Shown: positions 1-8,660, numbered from the stretch's first letter. The stretch is 64,000 bases of DNA from Bacteroidia bacterium (GCA_021287165.1 JAJTAY010000010.1:156710-220709); one strand, 5' to 3'. Notes: generated from the sequence alone by a model not told the origin. Made by a program: numbers and translations.

Positions 1-163
1 TAAACTCTTCTGACGAATAGTCCGAGCTTGCCAGCCCAAGCAGCGACGCTACGATGTAGTTGATGGTTATGACCTGTAGCGTAGCCCCAGGGGCAGGTTT
101 TAGCAGCCTGAAGAAAACCAGTATGGAAGTAGAGAAGATGATGCTTAATGCCGGATCGATCAT
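1..163 (-). CDS. EamA/DMT-type membrane transporter, N-terminal fragment
   Basis: Reading the minus strand from an ATG at 163, 54 codons stay open to the window edge. The peptide begins MIDPALSIIFSTSILVFFRL and has two hydrophobic stretches (about residues 5-20 and 32-48) with a basic loop between them. This matches the start of EamA-like drug/metabolite transporters of Bacteroidota, ten-helix inner-membrane permeases whose substrate cannot be read from sequence. The gene runs out of the window, so only the N-terminus is seen. A TAACTTTG element on the minus strand (178 to 171) lies just upstream of the ATG and could be the -7 promoter box, though I see no -33 box at the right distance. Confidence 0.6.
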   Translation of the reverse strand, partial: MIDPALSIIFSTSILVFFRLLKPAPGATLQVITINYIVASLLGLASSDYSSEEF

Positions 164-276
164 AGTGCGGCAAAGTTAAACCTTCCGCAGAAAAAAGTAT
201 TCCTGAAAAAAATTGCTTCAGGTTGTAACATTATTGGCCTGCATGCGTCAAACGAACATAAATAAAACAGATAAAC

Positions 277-1839
277 ATGAAAAAGATTACGCTTTCAATT
301 CTCCTGAGCATGGTTATGATGATATTTGTTTCGGGAGCAATTGCGCAAACTATCGGCAACGGAAAAGTTGTTGCAATTACTGATGATTTGCCTTTTTTCA
401 ACGCAGTTGATGCAGGAGGAGCCCTGAGCATTACCCTGATACAATCGGGTAAAAACCAGATAATCATTGAAACTGATGAGAACCTGATTCCTTTGGTAAA
501 CTACAGGGTTAGCAACGGTACCTTGAAAATCACTGCATCAGGCATTCAGAGGGCGACTAAGCTGGAAATTACAGTATTTTTAGGCGAAATCAACCTGCTC
601 GATTTTAGTGGTGCTGTCAAAGTAAAATCCGAAGGAACGATTACTTCCGACATGCTAACGCTTAAGTGCAGTGGGGCCACTTCGGTCAATTTAGAACTGG
701 CCGCAGCTAAGCTGAGCACGGTGTTGTCGGGTGCTTCGAAAGTAACCCTTAGCGGAAGGGCCGACAATCATACCATCGATATGAGCGGAGCTACAAAGCT
801 TACTGCAGGCTCGCTTCAAACCATTACTACCCAGGCCAGCGGTTCAGGGGCATCAGATGCTTTTGTTAATGCCAGCGATCTGCTTTCCATCAACACTTCG
901 GGTGTTGCAAAAGTGCGCTACGATAAAGAGCCGGCCAGGGTCGAAAAAAAAGGTCAGGCCTTAGGCGTACCTCAGCCACCAATGCCGCCAGGCCGTCCCT
1001 CGGCTGATACTGTGAATGTTACTGTAGGAAATGTAAAGATCAGGGTTATCGATGGCGATTCTACGGTTGTGGAGGTGGGAGATCGTAAACTTGTAGTGGA
1101 CCAAAAAGGCAATGTAGCCCTCAAGCGTCAGAAACGAAACAAATTCAACGGTCACTGGGCTGGTGTGGAATTGGGACTTAACGGCTTCCTTACTCCCGAC
1201 TTTGGCCTCAATATGCCCCACGACTATCTTGACCTGAGAATGGAGAAAAGTATCGTAGTAAACCTCAACTTTTACGAGCAAAACATTCCCCTTAACAAAA
1301 ACAGGACTTTTGGAATCGTAAGCGGCCTTGGGCTAAGCTGGAATAACTACCGTTTCGAGGACAACGTCATGCTCCGCAATGAGAACAAGAGAGTAATCGG
1401 TTATTACATACATGATGTGGGAATGAAAAAGAGTAAGCTGGTTAACAGCTACTTAACCTTGCCGGTCTTTTTCGAGCTGCAAACAAATGCCACGAAACGT
1501 AAAGAAAAGGCTCATATTGCAGTGGGTGTTATTGGCGGATGGCGCTTTGCTTCGCATTCAAAGCTCTATTTTCTTGAACCCAACAAAACCTATACACTTA
1601 AAGACGAGGACGGTAACACTGTTCCAGGCACATGGGTGAGCCCGGGAGCTTCGCGCCGAAATATCGTAAAGGACCACAATGGCTTTCAGCAAAATCCTTT
1701 TAAGCTCGATGCAGGAATTCGGGCCGGCTGGGGCGTGGTAAACCTTTTTGCCAACTATTCGCTCACGCCAATGTTCATCAAAGACCGCGGCCCTGAGCTC
1801 TACCCCTTTGCCATCGGTGTCACGTTAAATAGTTTCTAA
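277..1839 (+). CDS. GIN-domain (DUF2807) protein with C-terminal beta-barrel-like region
   Basis: A 520-residue exported protein. Residues 1-23 form a signal peptide ending in AIAQ. Residues about 30-210 are a GIN/DUF2807 (putative autotransporter adhesin, head GIN) domain: short beta repeats rich in S-G-A such as LKCSGATSVNL and ITTQASGSGASDAFV. A linker rich in Pro follows near residues 225-245, then a short beta segment. Residues about 290-520 look like an outer-membrane beta-barrel, with alternating hydrophobic and aromatic strands, ending in an aromatic residue (NSF). The GIN domain family is common in Bacteroidota but its role is not settled. Here it is probably a surface domain anchored by a barrel; this is inference. 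It stands alone between a divergent transporter and a terminator. Confidence 0.8.
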   Translation: MKKITLSILLSMVMMIFVSGAIAQTIGNGKVVAITDDLPFFNAVDAGGALSITLIQSGKNQIIIETDENLIPLVNYRVSNGTLKITASGIQRATKLEITVFLGEINLLDFSGAVKVKSEGTITSDMLTLKCSGATSVNLELAAAKLSTVLSGASKVTLSGRADNHTIDMSGATKLTAGSLQTITTQASGSGASDAFVNASDLLSINTSGVAKVRYDKEPARVEKKGQALGVPQPPMPPGRPSADTVNVTVGNVKIRVIDGDSTVVEVGDRKLVVDQKGNVALKRQKRNKFNGHWAGVELGLNGFLTPDFGLNMPHDYLDLRMEKSIVVNLNFYEQNIPLNKNRTFGIVSGLGLSWNNYRFEDNVMLRNENKRVIGYYIHDVGMKKSKLVNSYLTLPVFFELQTNATKRKEKAHIAVGVIGGWRFASHSKLYFLEPNKTYTLKDEDGNTVPGTWVSPGASRRNIVKDHNGFQQNPFKLDAGIRAGWGVVNLFANYSLTPMFIKDRGPELYPFAIGVTLNSF

Positions 1840-1860
1840 GCTCATACTGGTTGAATGAAA

Positions 1861-1887
1861 GCGGGCCTGTTGGCCCGTTTTTTATTG
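1861..1887 (+). terminator. Rho-independent terminator after the GIN-domain gene
   Basis: The hairpin CGGGCC-TGTT-GGCCCG at 1862-1877 is followed by a run of six T. It lies 22 bases after the stop codon of the GIN-domain gene, which therefore is probably transcribed alone. Confidence 0.8.
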
Positions 1888-1927
1888 CAACCCATTGCGT
1901 TCAGGCCGTTGCGCTTTAAGTACCAAA

Positions 1928-1960
1928 TTTGCATGAGGTTTTTTGGTTTGTATATCTTTG
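1928..1960 (+). promoter_or_regulatory. Bacteroidota-type promoter of the secreted amylase
   Basis: TTTG at 1928-1931, a 21-base spacer, and TATCTTTG at 1953-1960 fit the known phylum consensus (TTTG at -33, TAnnTTTG at -7). The -7 box ends 21 bases before the ATG at 1982. This supports that ATG over the in-frame codon at 1943, which would lie upstream of the transcription start. Confidence 0.6.
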
Positions 1961-1981
1961 AAAAATAAACCCTTTTCAAGC

Positions 1982-4789
1982 ATGAACCGCCTAATTGTTT
2001 CTCTTATCCTTTTCATTGCAACCGCGGCCTTACCGCTCACTGCTCAACTGATTACCGCCGTTCCGCCATTTCCAACCGATCAGCAACAGGTTGTTATCTC
2101 GTTCAATGCAGCCGAGGGCAATAGGGGACTGTTCAACTATACCGGCGATGTTTACGCGCATACCGGAGTGATTACGAATCTCAGCACCAGCGGCTCGGAT
2201 TGGAAATATGTTGTGGCAAACTGGGGCGTGAATATTCCCAAAGCCAAAATGACCCGCGACGCCAATAATCCCAATCTTTATCATCTGACTTTAAGCCCGA
2301 GTATCAGGGCTTATTACGGGGTGCCGGCAGCTGAAACAATACTGAAGATGGCATTCGTTTTCAGAAGTGCTACTCAGGTGGGTGGTGCATGGCTCGAAGG
2401 AAAAACTGCTGCCGGAGGCGATATTTTTTACGACGTATCGCAGGGCGGACTTAACGTCTCAATCATACAACCTGATCAGAAGCAACTGCTTGTAGAACCC
2501 GGTCAGCAGGTGCCCATACAGGTTGCAAGCGCTGGTGCCGACTCAACCGTATTAAGGGTCAACGGCGTAAAAGTTGCACACACCACTTCCTCTACACTCA
2601 ACTACAACCTCGTTGCCAACCAATCTGGTGCACAGCGGGTAAAAGCTTTTGCATATGGCGCAGGCCAGACAATTACTGACTCTTTGCTGGTATTCGTCAG
2701 GCCCCCATTGGAAACACAGGCCTTGCCGCAGGGTGTTGTCGATGGCATTAATTACCTCAACGACAACACAGTAACGCTTGTGCTTCATGCACCTTTTAAG
2801 AATCATGTTTTCGTGATCGGCGATTTCAACCAATGGGAATTCAATGATGCTGGTTATATGAAACGAACACCTGATGGGGCCAGATATTGGACCACCATCA
2901 GCGGGCTGCAACCGAATACGGAATATGCTTATCAATATCTGGTGGATGGAAATTTGCGCATTGCTGATCCATATACTGAGAAAGTACTCGACCCCTGGAA
3001 TGATCAATACATTTCTGCCACCACTTACCCCAACCTCAAACCCTACCCTGCAGGGAAAACAACAGGTATCGTTTCCGTTCTTCATCCCGGCGCTCCCCAG
3101 TATCAGTGGGAAGTTCCCAATTTCACTCCGCCCGCGCCTCAGAATCTTGTCATTTACGAACTTCACATCCGCGATTTTGTTGCTACGCGCGACATCAAAA
3201 CCGTTCGTGATACCCTTGATTATCTCGTCAGGCTTGGAGTAAATGCCGTTGAGCTTATGCCTATCAACGAATTTGAAGGCAATGATTCATGGGGCTATAA
3301 CCCTTCGTTCTATTTCGCCGCTGACAAGGCTTACGGCAGAAAGGTTGATTACAAGCGTTTTATCGACGAATGCCATAAGCGGGGCATTGCCGTGATTATT
3401 GATATGGTTTTCAACCATTCGTTTAGCCAATCGCCTCTGGTTCAGCTGTATTACAACAGTGCTACCGGTCAGGTTACTTCGCAAAGTCCCTGGTACAATG
3501 TTACCTGTCCGCACCCGCCTTATTGCTGGGGCTTCGATTTTAACCATGAAAGCCCTGCCACACGGACATTCATCGACCGCGTGAATGCATACTGGATCAA
3601 CGAATACAAAGTGGACGGTTTCAGGTTCGACTTTACCAAAGGCTTTACCAACCGCACAGGGATGAACGACAGTTACGACAACACTCGTATTGCAAATCTC
3701 AAGCGCATGGCAGATCAAATTTGGGCAGTGCGGCCTCAAACCTATGTAATACTCGAACACTTTGCGCCAAACAATGAGGAGAGTGAGCTTGCCTCCTATG
3801 GTATGCTTATCTGGGGAAATTTGAACCATGCCTATGCGCAGTCGAGCATGGGTTATGTTGACGGGTCGAATTTTTCAGGGGTTTCGTGGAAAGCCCGCGG
3901 CTGGAATCAGCCAAATCTTGTTGGTTATATGGAAAGCCACGACGAGGAGCGTCAGATGTTTAAAAACCTGACCTACGGCAACACTTCCAATGCCGGACAT
4001 AATGTTAAAACGCTGCCGGTTGCCGTAAAACGTTCAGCAGCTGCTGCATCCATGTTTTTACTGGTTCCAGGCCCTAAAATGATCTGGCAGTTTGGCGAGC
4101 TGGGCTACGACGTTTCCATCGACGTGCCCTGCCGTGTTTGCCCTAAACCGATACGCTGGGAATACCAGCAAAACTGGGATCGCCGATTGTTATTCAACTA
4201 CTACAGGAGCCTCATCGCCCTGCGCAAGTCGCATCCTGTATTCACCACCTCCGATTTCACAATCACCGCAAGCACATTGCAAAAGACACTTACCCTTTTC
4301 AACCCTGATATGTCGGTCTCGGTTATTGCAAACTTTGATGTTCAGCCCAGATCTGTCAATCCGCAATTTTACTTTGCCGGCAAGTGGTACGACTATTATT
4401 CCGGCGACTCGATTCAGGTGGTCAACACAGGCGATCCAATCCAGCTCGGCCCGGGCGAATTTAAAGTGTTTACCAGCAAAAGACTGGCACGTCCTGCCTT
4501 TGTGGGGCTCGACGAAACCTCCTACTCTCCCGTAATCGACTTTAGGGTATCGCCAAATCCTTTTGAAAATCAGATGAATGCCGTGCTCAATCTGTCGTCG
4601 TCATCGCAAGTCAGGGTCGAACTCGTCAATCTTTTCGGTCAGGTAGTAGAAGTGCTATATGATGGCAGGCTACATGCCGGAAGCCATCCGCTGCAGCTAC
4701 GATCGCAAAGCAATATAACCTCCGGCAAGTATTTTCTCAGGCTCGACACCGGTCAGGGTTATGTTACGCGAAAAGTCGTGAAGAGATAA
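1982..4789 (+). CDS. Secreted GH13 alpha-amylase-family glycoside hydrolase with T9SS sorting domain
   Basis: A 935-residue protein that cleaves or rearranges alpha-glucans outside the cell or at its surface. It starts with a signal peptide (MNRLIVSLILFIATAALPLT). Residues about 25-150 resemble a starch-binding-like beta domain. Residues about 255-345 are an E-set/CBM48-type domain (VFVIGDFNQWEF). The GH13 barrel spans about 395-800 with all four conserved regions: DMVFNH at 474, GFRFDF with nucleophile D550, ILEHF with acid/base E592, and ESHDE with D654. Residues about 865-935 form a T9SS type A sorting domain (RVSPNPFENQ, ending VVKR). Exact specificity (alpha-amylase, branching-type or pullulanase-like) cannot be fixed. 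The gene has its own promoter and terminator. Confidence 0.92.
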   Translation: MNRLIVSLILFIATAALPLTAQLITAVPPFPTDQQQVVISFNAAEGNRGLFNYTGDVYAHTGVITNLSTSGSDWKYVVANWGVNIPKAKMTRDANNPNLYHLTLSPSIRAYYGVPAAETILKMAFVFRSATQVGGAWLEGKTAAGGDIFYDVSQGGLNVSIIQPDQKQLLVEPGQQVPIQVASAGADSTVLRVNGVKVAHTTSSTLNYNLVANQSGAQRVKAFAYGAGQTITDSLLVFVRPPLETQALPQGVVDGINYLNDNTVTLVLHAPFKNHVFVIGDFNQWEFNDAGYMKRTPDGARYWTTISGLQPNTEYAYQYLVDGNLRIADPYTEKVLDPWNDQYISATTYPNLKPYPAGKTTGIVSVLHPGAPQYQWEVPNFTPPAPQNLVIYELHIRDFVATRDIKTVRDTLDYLVRLGVNAVELMPINEFEGNDSWGYNPSFYFAADKAYGRKVDYKRFIDECHKRGIAVIIDMVFNHSFSQSPLVQLYYNSATGQVTSQSPWYNVTCPHPPYCWGFDFNHESPATRTFIDRVNAYWINEYKVDGFRFDFTKGFTNRTGMNDSYDNTRIANLKRMADQIWAVRPQTYVILEHFAPNNEESELASYGMLIWGNLNHAYAQSSMGYVDGSNFSGVSWKARGWNQPNLVGYMESHDEERQMFKNLTYGNTSNAGHNVKTLPVAVKRSAAAASMFLLVPGPKMIWQFGELGYDVSIDVPCRVCPKPIRWEYQQNWDRRLLFNYYRSLIALRKSHPVFTTSDFTITASTLQKTLTLFNPDMSVSVIANFDVQPRSVNPQFYFAGKWYDYYSGDSIQVVNTGDPIQLGPGEFKVFTSKRLARPAFVGLDETSYSPVIDFRVSPNPFENQMNAVLNLSSSSQVRVELVNLFGQVVEVLYDGRLHAGSHPLQLRSQSNITSGKYFLRLDTGQGYVTRKVVKR

Positions 4790-4793
4790 TGTT

Positions 4794-4822
4794 AATAAAC
4801 CGGCTTCCATGGCCGGTTTATT
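4794..4822. terminator. Bidirectional terminator between convergent genes
   Basis: AATAAACCGGC at 4794-4804 pairs perfectly with GCCGGTTTATT at 4812-4822. The A/T-rich outer arm serves either direction. It separates the amylase gene (plus) from the lipoprotein gene (minus), whose stop codon lies in the arm. Confidence 0.7.
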
Positions 4823-5225
4823 ATGGCAGTATGGGTGTGGCGTTGAGGTTCTGAGTGCACAAATCAGAGGCCTCGAAAAGCGTGTCGGCAGCAACCGCCC
4901 TGTAGCTAACCCTGAGACTGCCTTCGGTAACCCTTCCACGGGCTCCTGCATAAATGCTGTCGTTTGGCCCAAGAGTAACTGTAACAATAAGTGGCGGTTG
5001 CGGATTTTCGACACTAACTCTACCCTGAGGACCATAGTAATACCACCTGTTCAGCTGATATTCGCCAGATGCACGTAATTCGTAGGTTACGGCTACTGAT
5101 TCACGGGTATTTTTTCGGGCAAAGGTCTGAATTCTGCATTCAAGTGGGTTCAAGGCCGTTTCGTCTGCGCATGAAAGCAGAATCAACAGAAGACCCAAAG
5201 GGGCAATATGCCTGCTCATGTTCAT
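4821..5225 (-). CDS. Small lipoprotein of unknown function
   Basis: A 134-residue protein with a lipoprotein signal: hydrophobic residues 9-17 then the lipobox LLSC with C19. The mature part (about 115 residues) has alternating polar and hydrophobic residues, suggesting beta structure. I do not recognise the family. The ATG at 5225 shares its A with the stop codon TGA (5227-5225) of the thioesterase gene upstream, and a second ATG lies six bases further in; either may be used. The one-base overlap points to co-transcription with the thioesterase and OsmC genes. Likely anchored in the outer or inner membrane facing the periplasm. Confidence 0.65.
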   Translation of the reverse strand: MNMSRHIAPLGLLLILLSCADETALNPLECRIQTFARKNTRESVAVTYELRASGEYQLNRWYYYGPQGRVSVENPQPPLIVTVTLGPNDSIYAGARGRVTEGSLRVSYRAVAADTLFEASDLCTQNLNATPILP

Positions 5226-5617
5226 CAACTTTCGAACTGGCTCATAAATTGCTTCTTATCAACGATATAGCGAACATGCGTCCCGTGGCCCGCAAGCGTT
5301 TCGCCTTCCCATACCGACACATCGAATATTATTTTACGACCGTGCACTTCGATAACACGGCTTTCGCAACGTAGTGTTCGTCCTACAGGTGTTGCCTTCA
5401 GGTGTCTGATATTGATCGATGCACCCACACTCGTCAAATGGTCAGGTAGATAATCGCCTATGCTCACGAGCGCCGTGCTTTCCATCACCGCTACCATTGC
5501 CGGAGTAGCAAACACCTCTACCAGCCCCGACCCATAGCGTGTTGCAGTTTGTTCCGGCGAAACAACGATTTCCATTTTTCCCCGCAACCCCAGGGGAATG
5601 TTTACTTCATTCAGCAT
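5225..5617 (-). CDS. Hotdog-fold thioesterase, FlK-like
   Basis: A 130-residue cytoplasmic protein of the fluoroacetyl-CoA-thioesterase-like hotdog family. Typical features are YGSGLVEVFATPAMVAVME near residues 28-46, where the Glu is the family's catalytic acid, HLTSVGASINIRHLKATP, and GHGTHVRYIV near the C-terminus with the conserved His. Relatives hydrolyse small acyl-CoA esters; despite the family name most have nothing to do with fluoroacetate. The true substrate is unknown. It sits three bases after the OsmC stop codon and overlaps the next gene by one base, so the three are probably one transcript. Confidence 0.8.
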   Translation of the reverse strand: MLNEVNIPLGLRGKMEIVVSPEQTATRYGSGLVEVFATPAMVAVMESTALVSIGDYLPDHLTSVGASINIRHLKATPVGRTLRCESRVIEVHGRKIIFDVSVWEGETLAGHGTHVRYIVDKKQFMSQFES

Positions 5618-5620
5618 TTC

Positions 5621-6031
5621 TCAACTTTCAAAATGGAGGTTTACAATTTGTTTGAGGTCGGGATGAAGACTCAGGGCGACAGGGCAGTATTTCGACGCAA
5701 GTTCGAGCAGTTTTATATGCTTTTCTGTATATGCATAAGCTGGAAAATACACATCAATATGGATTTCAGCTATTCTTCTCGGATCGGTTCCCATCACTTT
5801 CCGCACTTCCGCCCGTGCCCCATCGATATTAAAGCCGTGTTCGTTGGCCATAATTCCCATGATGGTGATCATGCAGGAAGCCAGCGCCGACGAAACTAGG
5901 TCGGTAGGCGAAAAGTAGGCTCCGCGGCCTTTGTTGTCAACGGGAGCATCGGTAATCACCTCGCTGCCCGAACGCAGATGGGTCATTACTGTGCGCAGGT
6001 CGCCGGTATATTCGACAGTGAAATCAGCCAT
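5621..6031 (-). CDS. OsmC family peroxidase-like protein
   Basis: A 136-residue OsmC/Ohr-superfamily protein. The two conserved cysteines are present: C53 in SALASCMIT and C116 in SKYCPVA, the pair that reduces organic hydroperoxides in characterised members. The reading frame is open for 34 more codons upstream, but MADFTVEYTG is the usual OsmC start and the upstream residues match no family, so I place the start at 6031. It is first in a three-gene minus-strand unit (OsmC, thioesterase, lipoprotein). A role in oxidative-stress defence is the family's known theme, inferred here. Confidence 0.85.
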   Translation of the reverse strand: MADFTVEYTGDLRTVMTHLRSGSEVITDAPVDNKGRGAYFSPTDLVSSALASCMITIMGIMANEHGFNIDGARAEVRKVMGTDPRRIAEIHIDVYFPAYAYTEKHIKLLELASKYCPVALSLHPDLKQIVNLHFES

Positions 6032-6101
6032 TTTTGCTTCAAATTTAAACTTTTTGATGGTTGTGTACATGACAACTACCCTCATCCGAATGTCAAAACA
6101 A

Positions 6102-6129
6102 AAAAGCCCTCCGACTTGCATCGGAAGGC
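6102..6129 (-). terminator. Terminator of the small exported protein gene
   Basis: On the minus strand GCCTTCCGA (6129-6121) pairs with TCGGAGGGC (6114-6106), with one G-U wobble, followed by a run of six T. It lies about 50 bases after the stop of the 67-residue protein gene and before the OsmC start, so that gene is probably a separate transcript. Confidence 0.75.
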
Positions 6130-6178
6130 CCAAACCAAATTAAAACAAAACGTTAAGTGGAGACTATCTTGCGAAGAT

Positions 6179-6382
6179 TTACTTCTTCTCTTCTTTGCAT
6201 TCGGTTTTTTTGCTGCAACATTCTTTCTTTGCAGTACGCTCGGCTTTCTTAGGCTCTTCTTTCTTCTTTTCATTGTCCTGACGTACCATTTCGATTGTGC
6301 TTCCTGCTGCAACTACCTGATTTACGGGGAGTGCAAAAGCTACAAAAGCTGCGAAGGAAAGGGCGATGGCTAATTTCTTCAT
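6179..6382 (-). CDS. Tiny exported Lys/Glu/Cys-rich protein
   Basis: A 67-residue protein with a clear signal peptide (MKKLAIALSFAAFVAFALPV, cleavage probably near VVAA). The mature peptide of about 41 residues is mostly Lys and Glu (about 12 K, 9 E) and ends with a three-cysteine tail (KKECCSKKTECKEEKK). No known domain is recognisable. Such a tail could bind metal or form disulfides in the periplasm, but this is only inference. It has its own terminator and a possible -7 box (TATCTTTG, 6419 to 6412 on the minus strand). It is divergent from the histidine kinase gene, across a region with regularly spaced GTTAA elements. Confidence 0.65.
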   Translation of the reverse strand: MKKLAIALSFAAFVAFALPVNQVVAAGSTIEMVRQDNEKKKEEPKKAERTAKKECCSKKTECKEEKK

Positions 6383-6411
6383 GCGTTTTAAAGTTTAAGT
6401 TTGTTACAGGC

Positions 6412-6419
6412 CAAAGATA
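6412..6419 (-). promoter_or_regulatory. -7 promoter element of the small exported protein gene
   Basis: TATCTTTG on the minus strand matches the phylum -7 consensus and lies 29 bases before the ATG. No TTG is seen 17-23 bases upstream of it; the GTTAA array begins there instead. This is what an activator-dependent promoter would look like. Confidence 0.45.
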
Positions 6420-6442
6420 ATGGCAATCTTTAGATCTTATTT

Positions 6443-6479
6443 GTTAAGCTCAAGTTAATAACTCTTAACGAAATGTTAA
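6443..6479. promoter_or_regulatory. Four GTTAA elements at helical spacing, possible response-regulator operator
   Basis: GTTAA occurs at 6443, 6454 and 6475, with the inverted form TTAAC at 6465-6469. The centre-to-centre steps are 11, 11 and 10 bases, so all lie on one face of the helix. OmpR-family regulators are known to bind short direct repeats 10-11 bases apart. The array lies in the intergenic region between the small exported protein gene and the kinase/regulator pair. The link to that regulator is inference. Confidence 0.45.
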
Positions 6480-6643
6480 ACAGCTTTTGTTTTGCTGCCA
6501 GAAATCAATTCAACGTCTTGATCATCAAATTGTAAGTCCTTAGAAATATAATTCTTAATGAAGATTCAATAATGCAGAAGCTTTTTTTTCGACACTTGAT
6601 GAAGCTGAGTGTTGATTACTAAATTCGTGGTTTTATTCTATTT

Positions 6644-7939
6644 ATGCATCAACAACGGTTCAACCTTTTTATTTTTCTGGCTGCTGTAGGATTTTTGGGG
6701 ATTCTGATTACCCAGGCTTATTGGGTGTACAACGGACTATTGATGCGCCGGGATCAGTTCGATCGCGGTATTCAGTTGGCCATGCGCACTGTTCTCAGTC
6801 GCTTAATTGACTATCAAAGTGCCCAGAAGCTCAGGTGTATCGAACTGGGTGAAGGGTGCGAAGAGCTCGGGCAGCGTATAGAAACAGCCGTGCCGCTTTT
6901 ACTTCTCGACTCGCTTATGAAGCAGGAAATGAATGCTCTGGGTCTCGAAGGGCAGTATAAATATGTTGTTTTTAACCGTCCAAATAAACGATTTGTTTTT
7001 GGACAATACGAAGGATATGAGAATCAACTGGTCAACAGCAGTTATCAGCAAAGCCTTAAGGCAGTTTACGTTCCAGGTGATTATGTTTTGTCTGTCATTT
7101 TCCCTGATATTCAACATCATGCACTTGGAAGATTTAGTCTCTGGGTGGTATTGTCTGCTGTATTTATGATCAGTTTGTTGTTTTCTTTCTGGTCGACCGT
7201 AAGCCTGGTTCGCAGGCAGAAGAGGCTATCAAGAATCAAGGCCGATTTCATCAACAACATGACCCACGAGCTCAAAACGCCTATTGCATCCATTAGCCTG
7301 GCTGCCGAAATGCTTTCGAAGCAGGTGGTTGCCTCCGACTATGCCAAGGTTGCGCGCTATGCCTCGGTCGTCAAAAGCGAGAGCGGCCGGCTACAAACCC
7401 TTGTTGACCATGTGCTCATGAGTGCCATGCTCGAAGAGGGTAAAGTTCGTCTCAACAGGCAGAAAGCCAGTTTTTCTGCCCTTGTTGAGGAAGTAGTGCA
7501 TAATTTTAACCATCGTGTGAGCGAGCTGTCGGGGAAGCTCGATTTGGATATTGAAGCAGGATTGCCTTTGGTCTATTTCGACAGGCTTCACATGACAAAC
7601 GTTTTGGTTAACCTGCTCGACAACGCTATCAAATATAGCCGTGGGGCACCCGAAATATGGGTCAGTGTGAAAAGTGCTTCCGGCCATGTGGTGCTGGCGG
7701 TTGCCGATAGCGGTGTAGGTATTCCGCCGGAAGAAAAAGACTTGATCTTCAAAAATTTGTACAGGTCGCACACCGGAAATTTACATGATGTAAAAGGTTT
7801 CGGTATAGGACTTTTTTATGTGAAAAAGATTGTTGAACTTCACGGCGGCAAAATCACTGTCGAAAGCGAACATGGAGCCGGTTCTGTTTTCGAAGTTTAT
7901 CTGCCGGCGGTCATTAACAATGAAAACTATGAATCCTGA
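6644..7939 (+). CDS. Sensor histidine kinase, membrane-bound
   Basis: A 431-residue two-component sensor. Transmembrane helices lie at about 7-29 and 164-187 and enclose a periplasmic sensor of about 130 residues with two cysteines (C65, C72) and no recognised domain. There is no obvious HAMP domain. The HisKA dimerisation helix carries the phospho-acceptor H208 in NNMTHELKTPIAS. The HATPase domain follows with the N box (NVLVNLLDNAIKYS), G1 box (VADSGVGIP) and a G2-like GFGIGLFYVK. It overlaps the next gene by 20 bases, so it pairs with that response regulator. The periplasmic cysteines and exported neighbour suggest sensing of an envelope signal, but the signal is unknown. Confidence 0.92.
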   Translation: MHQQRFNLFIFLAAVGFLGILITQAYWVYNGLLMRRDQFDRGIQLAMRTVLSRLIDYQSAQKLRCIELGEGCEELGQRIETAVPLLLLDSLMKQEMNALGLEGQYKYVVFNRPNKRFVFGQYEGYENQLVNSSYQQSLKAVYVPGDYVLSVIFPDIQHHALGRFSLWVVLSAVFMISLLFSFWSTVSLVRRQKRLSRIKADFINNMTHELKTPIASISLAAEMLSKQVVASDYAKVARYASVVKSESGRLQTLVDHVLMSAMLEEGKVRLNRQKASFSALVEEVVHNFNHRVSELSGKLDLDIEAGLPLVYFDRLHMTNVLVNLLDNAIKYSRGAPEIWVSVKSASGHVVLAVADSGVGIPPEEKDLIFKNLYRSHTGNLHDVKGFGIGLFYVKKIVELHGGKITVESEHGAGSVFEVYLPAVINNENYES

Positions 7940-8657
7940 ATCAATGAACGACGGGATAAGGTTGCTGGTGGTGGAAGACGATCCTAACCTTCGTATGCTT
8001 TTGCACGATTACCTCGAGCTGATGAAATTTTCGGTGGAAACCGCAGCCGACGGTGAGGAAGGTTTGCAGAAAGCAATTACCGGAAAATACGACCTTTATG
8101 TACTGGATGTCATGTTACCCCGCATGGATGGGTTTACATTGGCCGGGCACATCAGAGAAAAAGAGGCAAGCACTCCGATTATCTTCCTCACCGCCAAGGC
8201 AATGCAGGATGATCGCATCACGGGTTTTATGCAGGGTTGTGATGACTATATTACCAAACCTTTCGACACGGATGAGCTTTATGCGCGTATCAAGGCTATA
8301 CTAAGGCGCTGCAGCAGAAGAAAGCTCAACACCCTTACCGAGGAGGGATGTTTTGAGTTGGGGAGTTTTACTTTCGACTACGATAACCTTCTGCTAAGTT
8401 CTCCATCGGGCAATAAAACCCTTACCCGTAAGGAAGCCGCATTGCTGCGTCTGCTCTGCAACAACAGAAATCAGCTTGTCCTGCGAGAAACCGCCCAAAA
8501 AGTTGTTTGGGGCGAAAGCGACTATTTTGTAAGCCGGAGTATGGATGTATTTATTGCCCGATTAAGAAAATACCTGCGCGACGACCCCTCAGTTGCCATT
8601 AACAATGTTCACGGCATGGGCTTCATGCTTCAAATATTTGAAGAGCCACAGGATTGA
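7920..8657 (+). CDS. OmpR-family response regulator
   Basis: A 245-residue regulator. The receiver domain (about 12-125) has the acidic pair E19-D20/D21, phospho-acceptor D63 in YVLDVMLP, the switch Thr in FLTAKA, and the conserved Lys in DYITKPFD. A winged-helix DNA-binding domain covers about 145-240 (LTRKEAALLRLL, SRSMDVFIARLRKYL). The frame is open further upstream inside the kinase gene. I prefer the ATG at 7920, which overlaps the kinase stop by 20 bases; ATGs at 7929 and 7944 are also possible. It is the partner of the kinase and presumably acts by binding tandem DNA repeats. Confidence 0.93.
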   Translation: MKTMNPESMNDGIRLLVVEDDPNLRMLLHDYLELMKFSVETAADGEEGLQKAITGKYDLYVLDVMLPRMDGFTLAGHIREKEASTPIIFLTAKAMQDDRITGFMQGCDDYITKPFDTDELYARIKAILRRCSRRKLNTLTEEGCFELGSFTFDYDNLLLSSPSGNKTLTRKEAALLRLLCNNRNQLVLRETAQKVVWGESDYFVSRSMDVFIARLRKYLRDDPSVAINNVHGMGFMLQIFEEPQD

Positions 8658-8660
8658 TTA

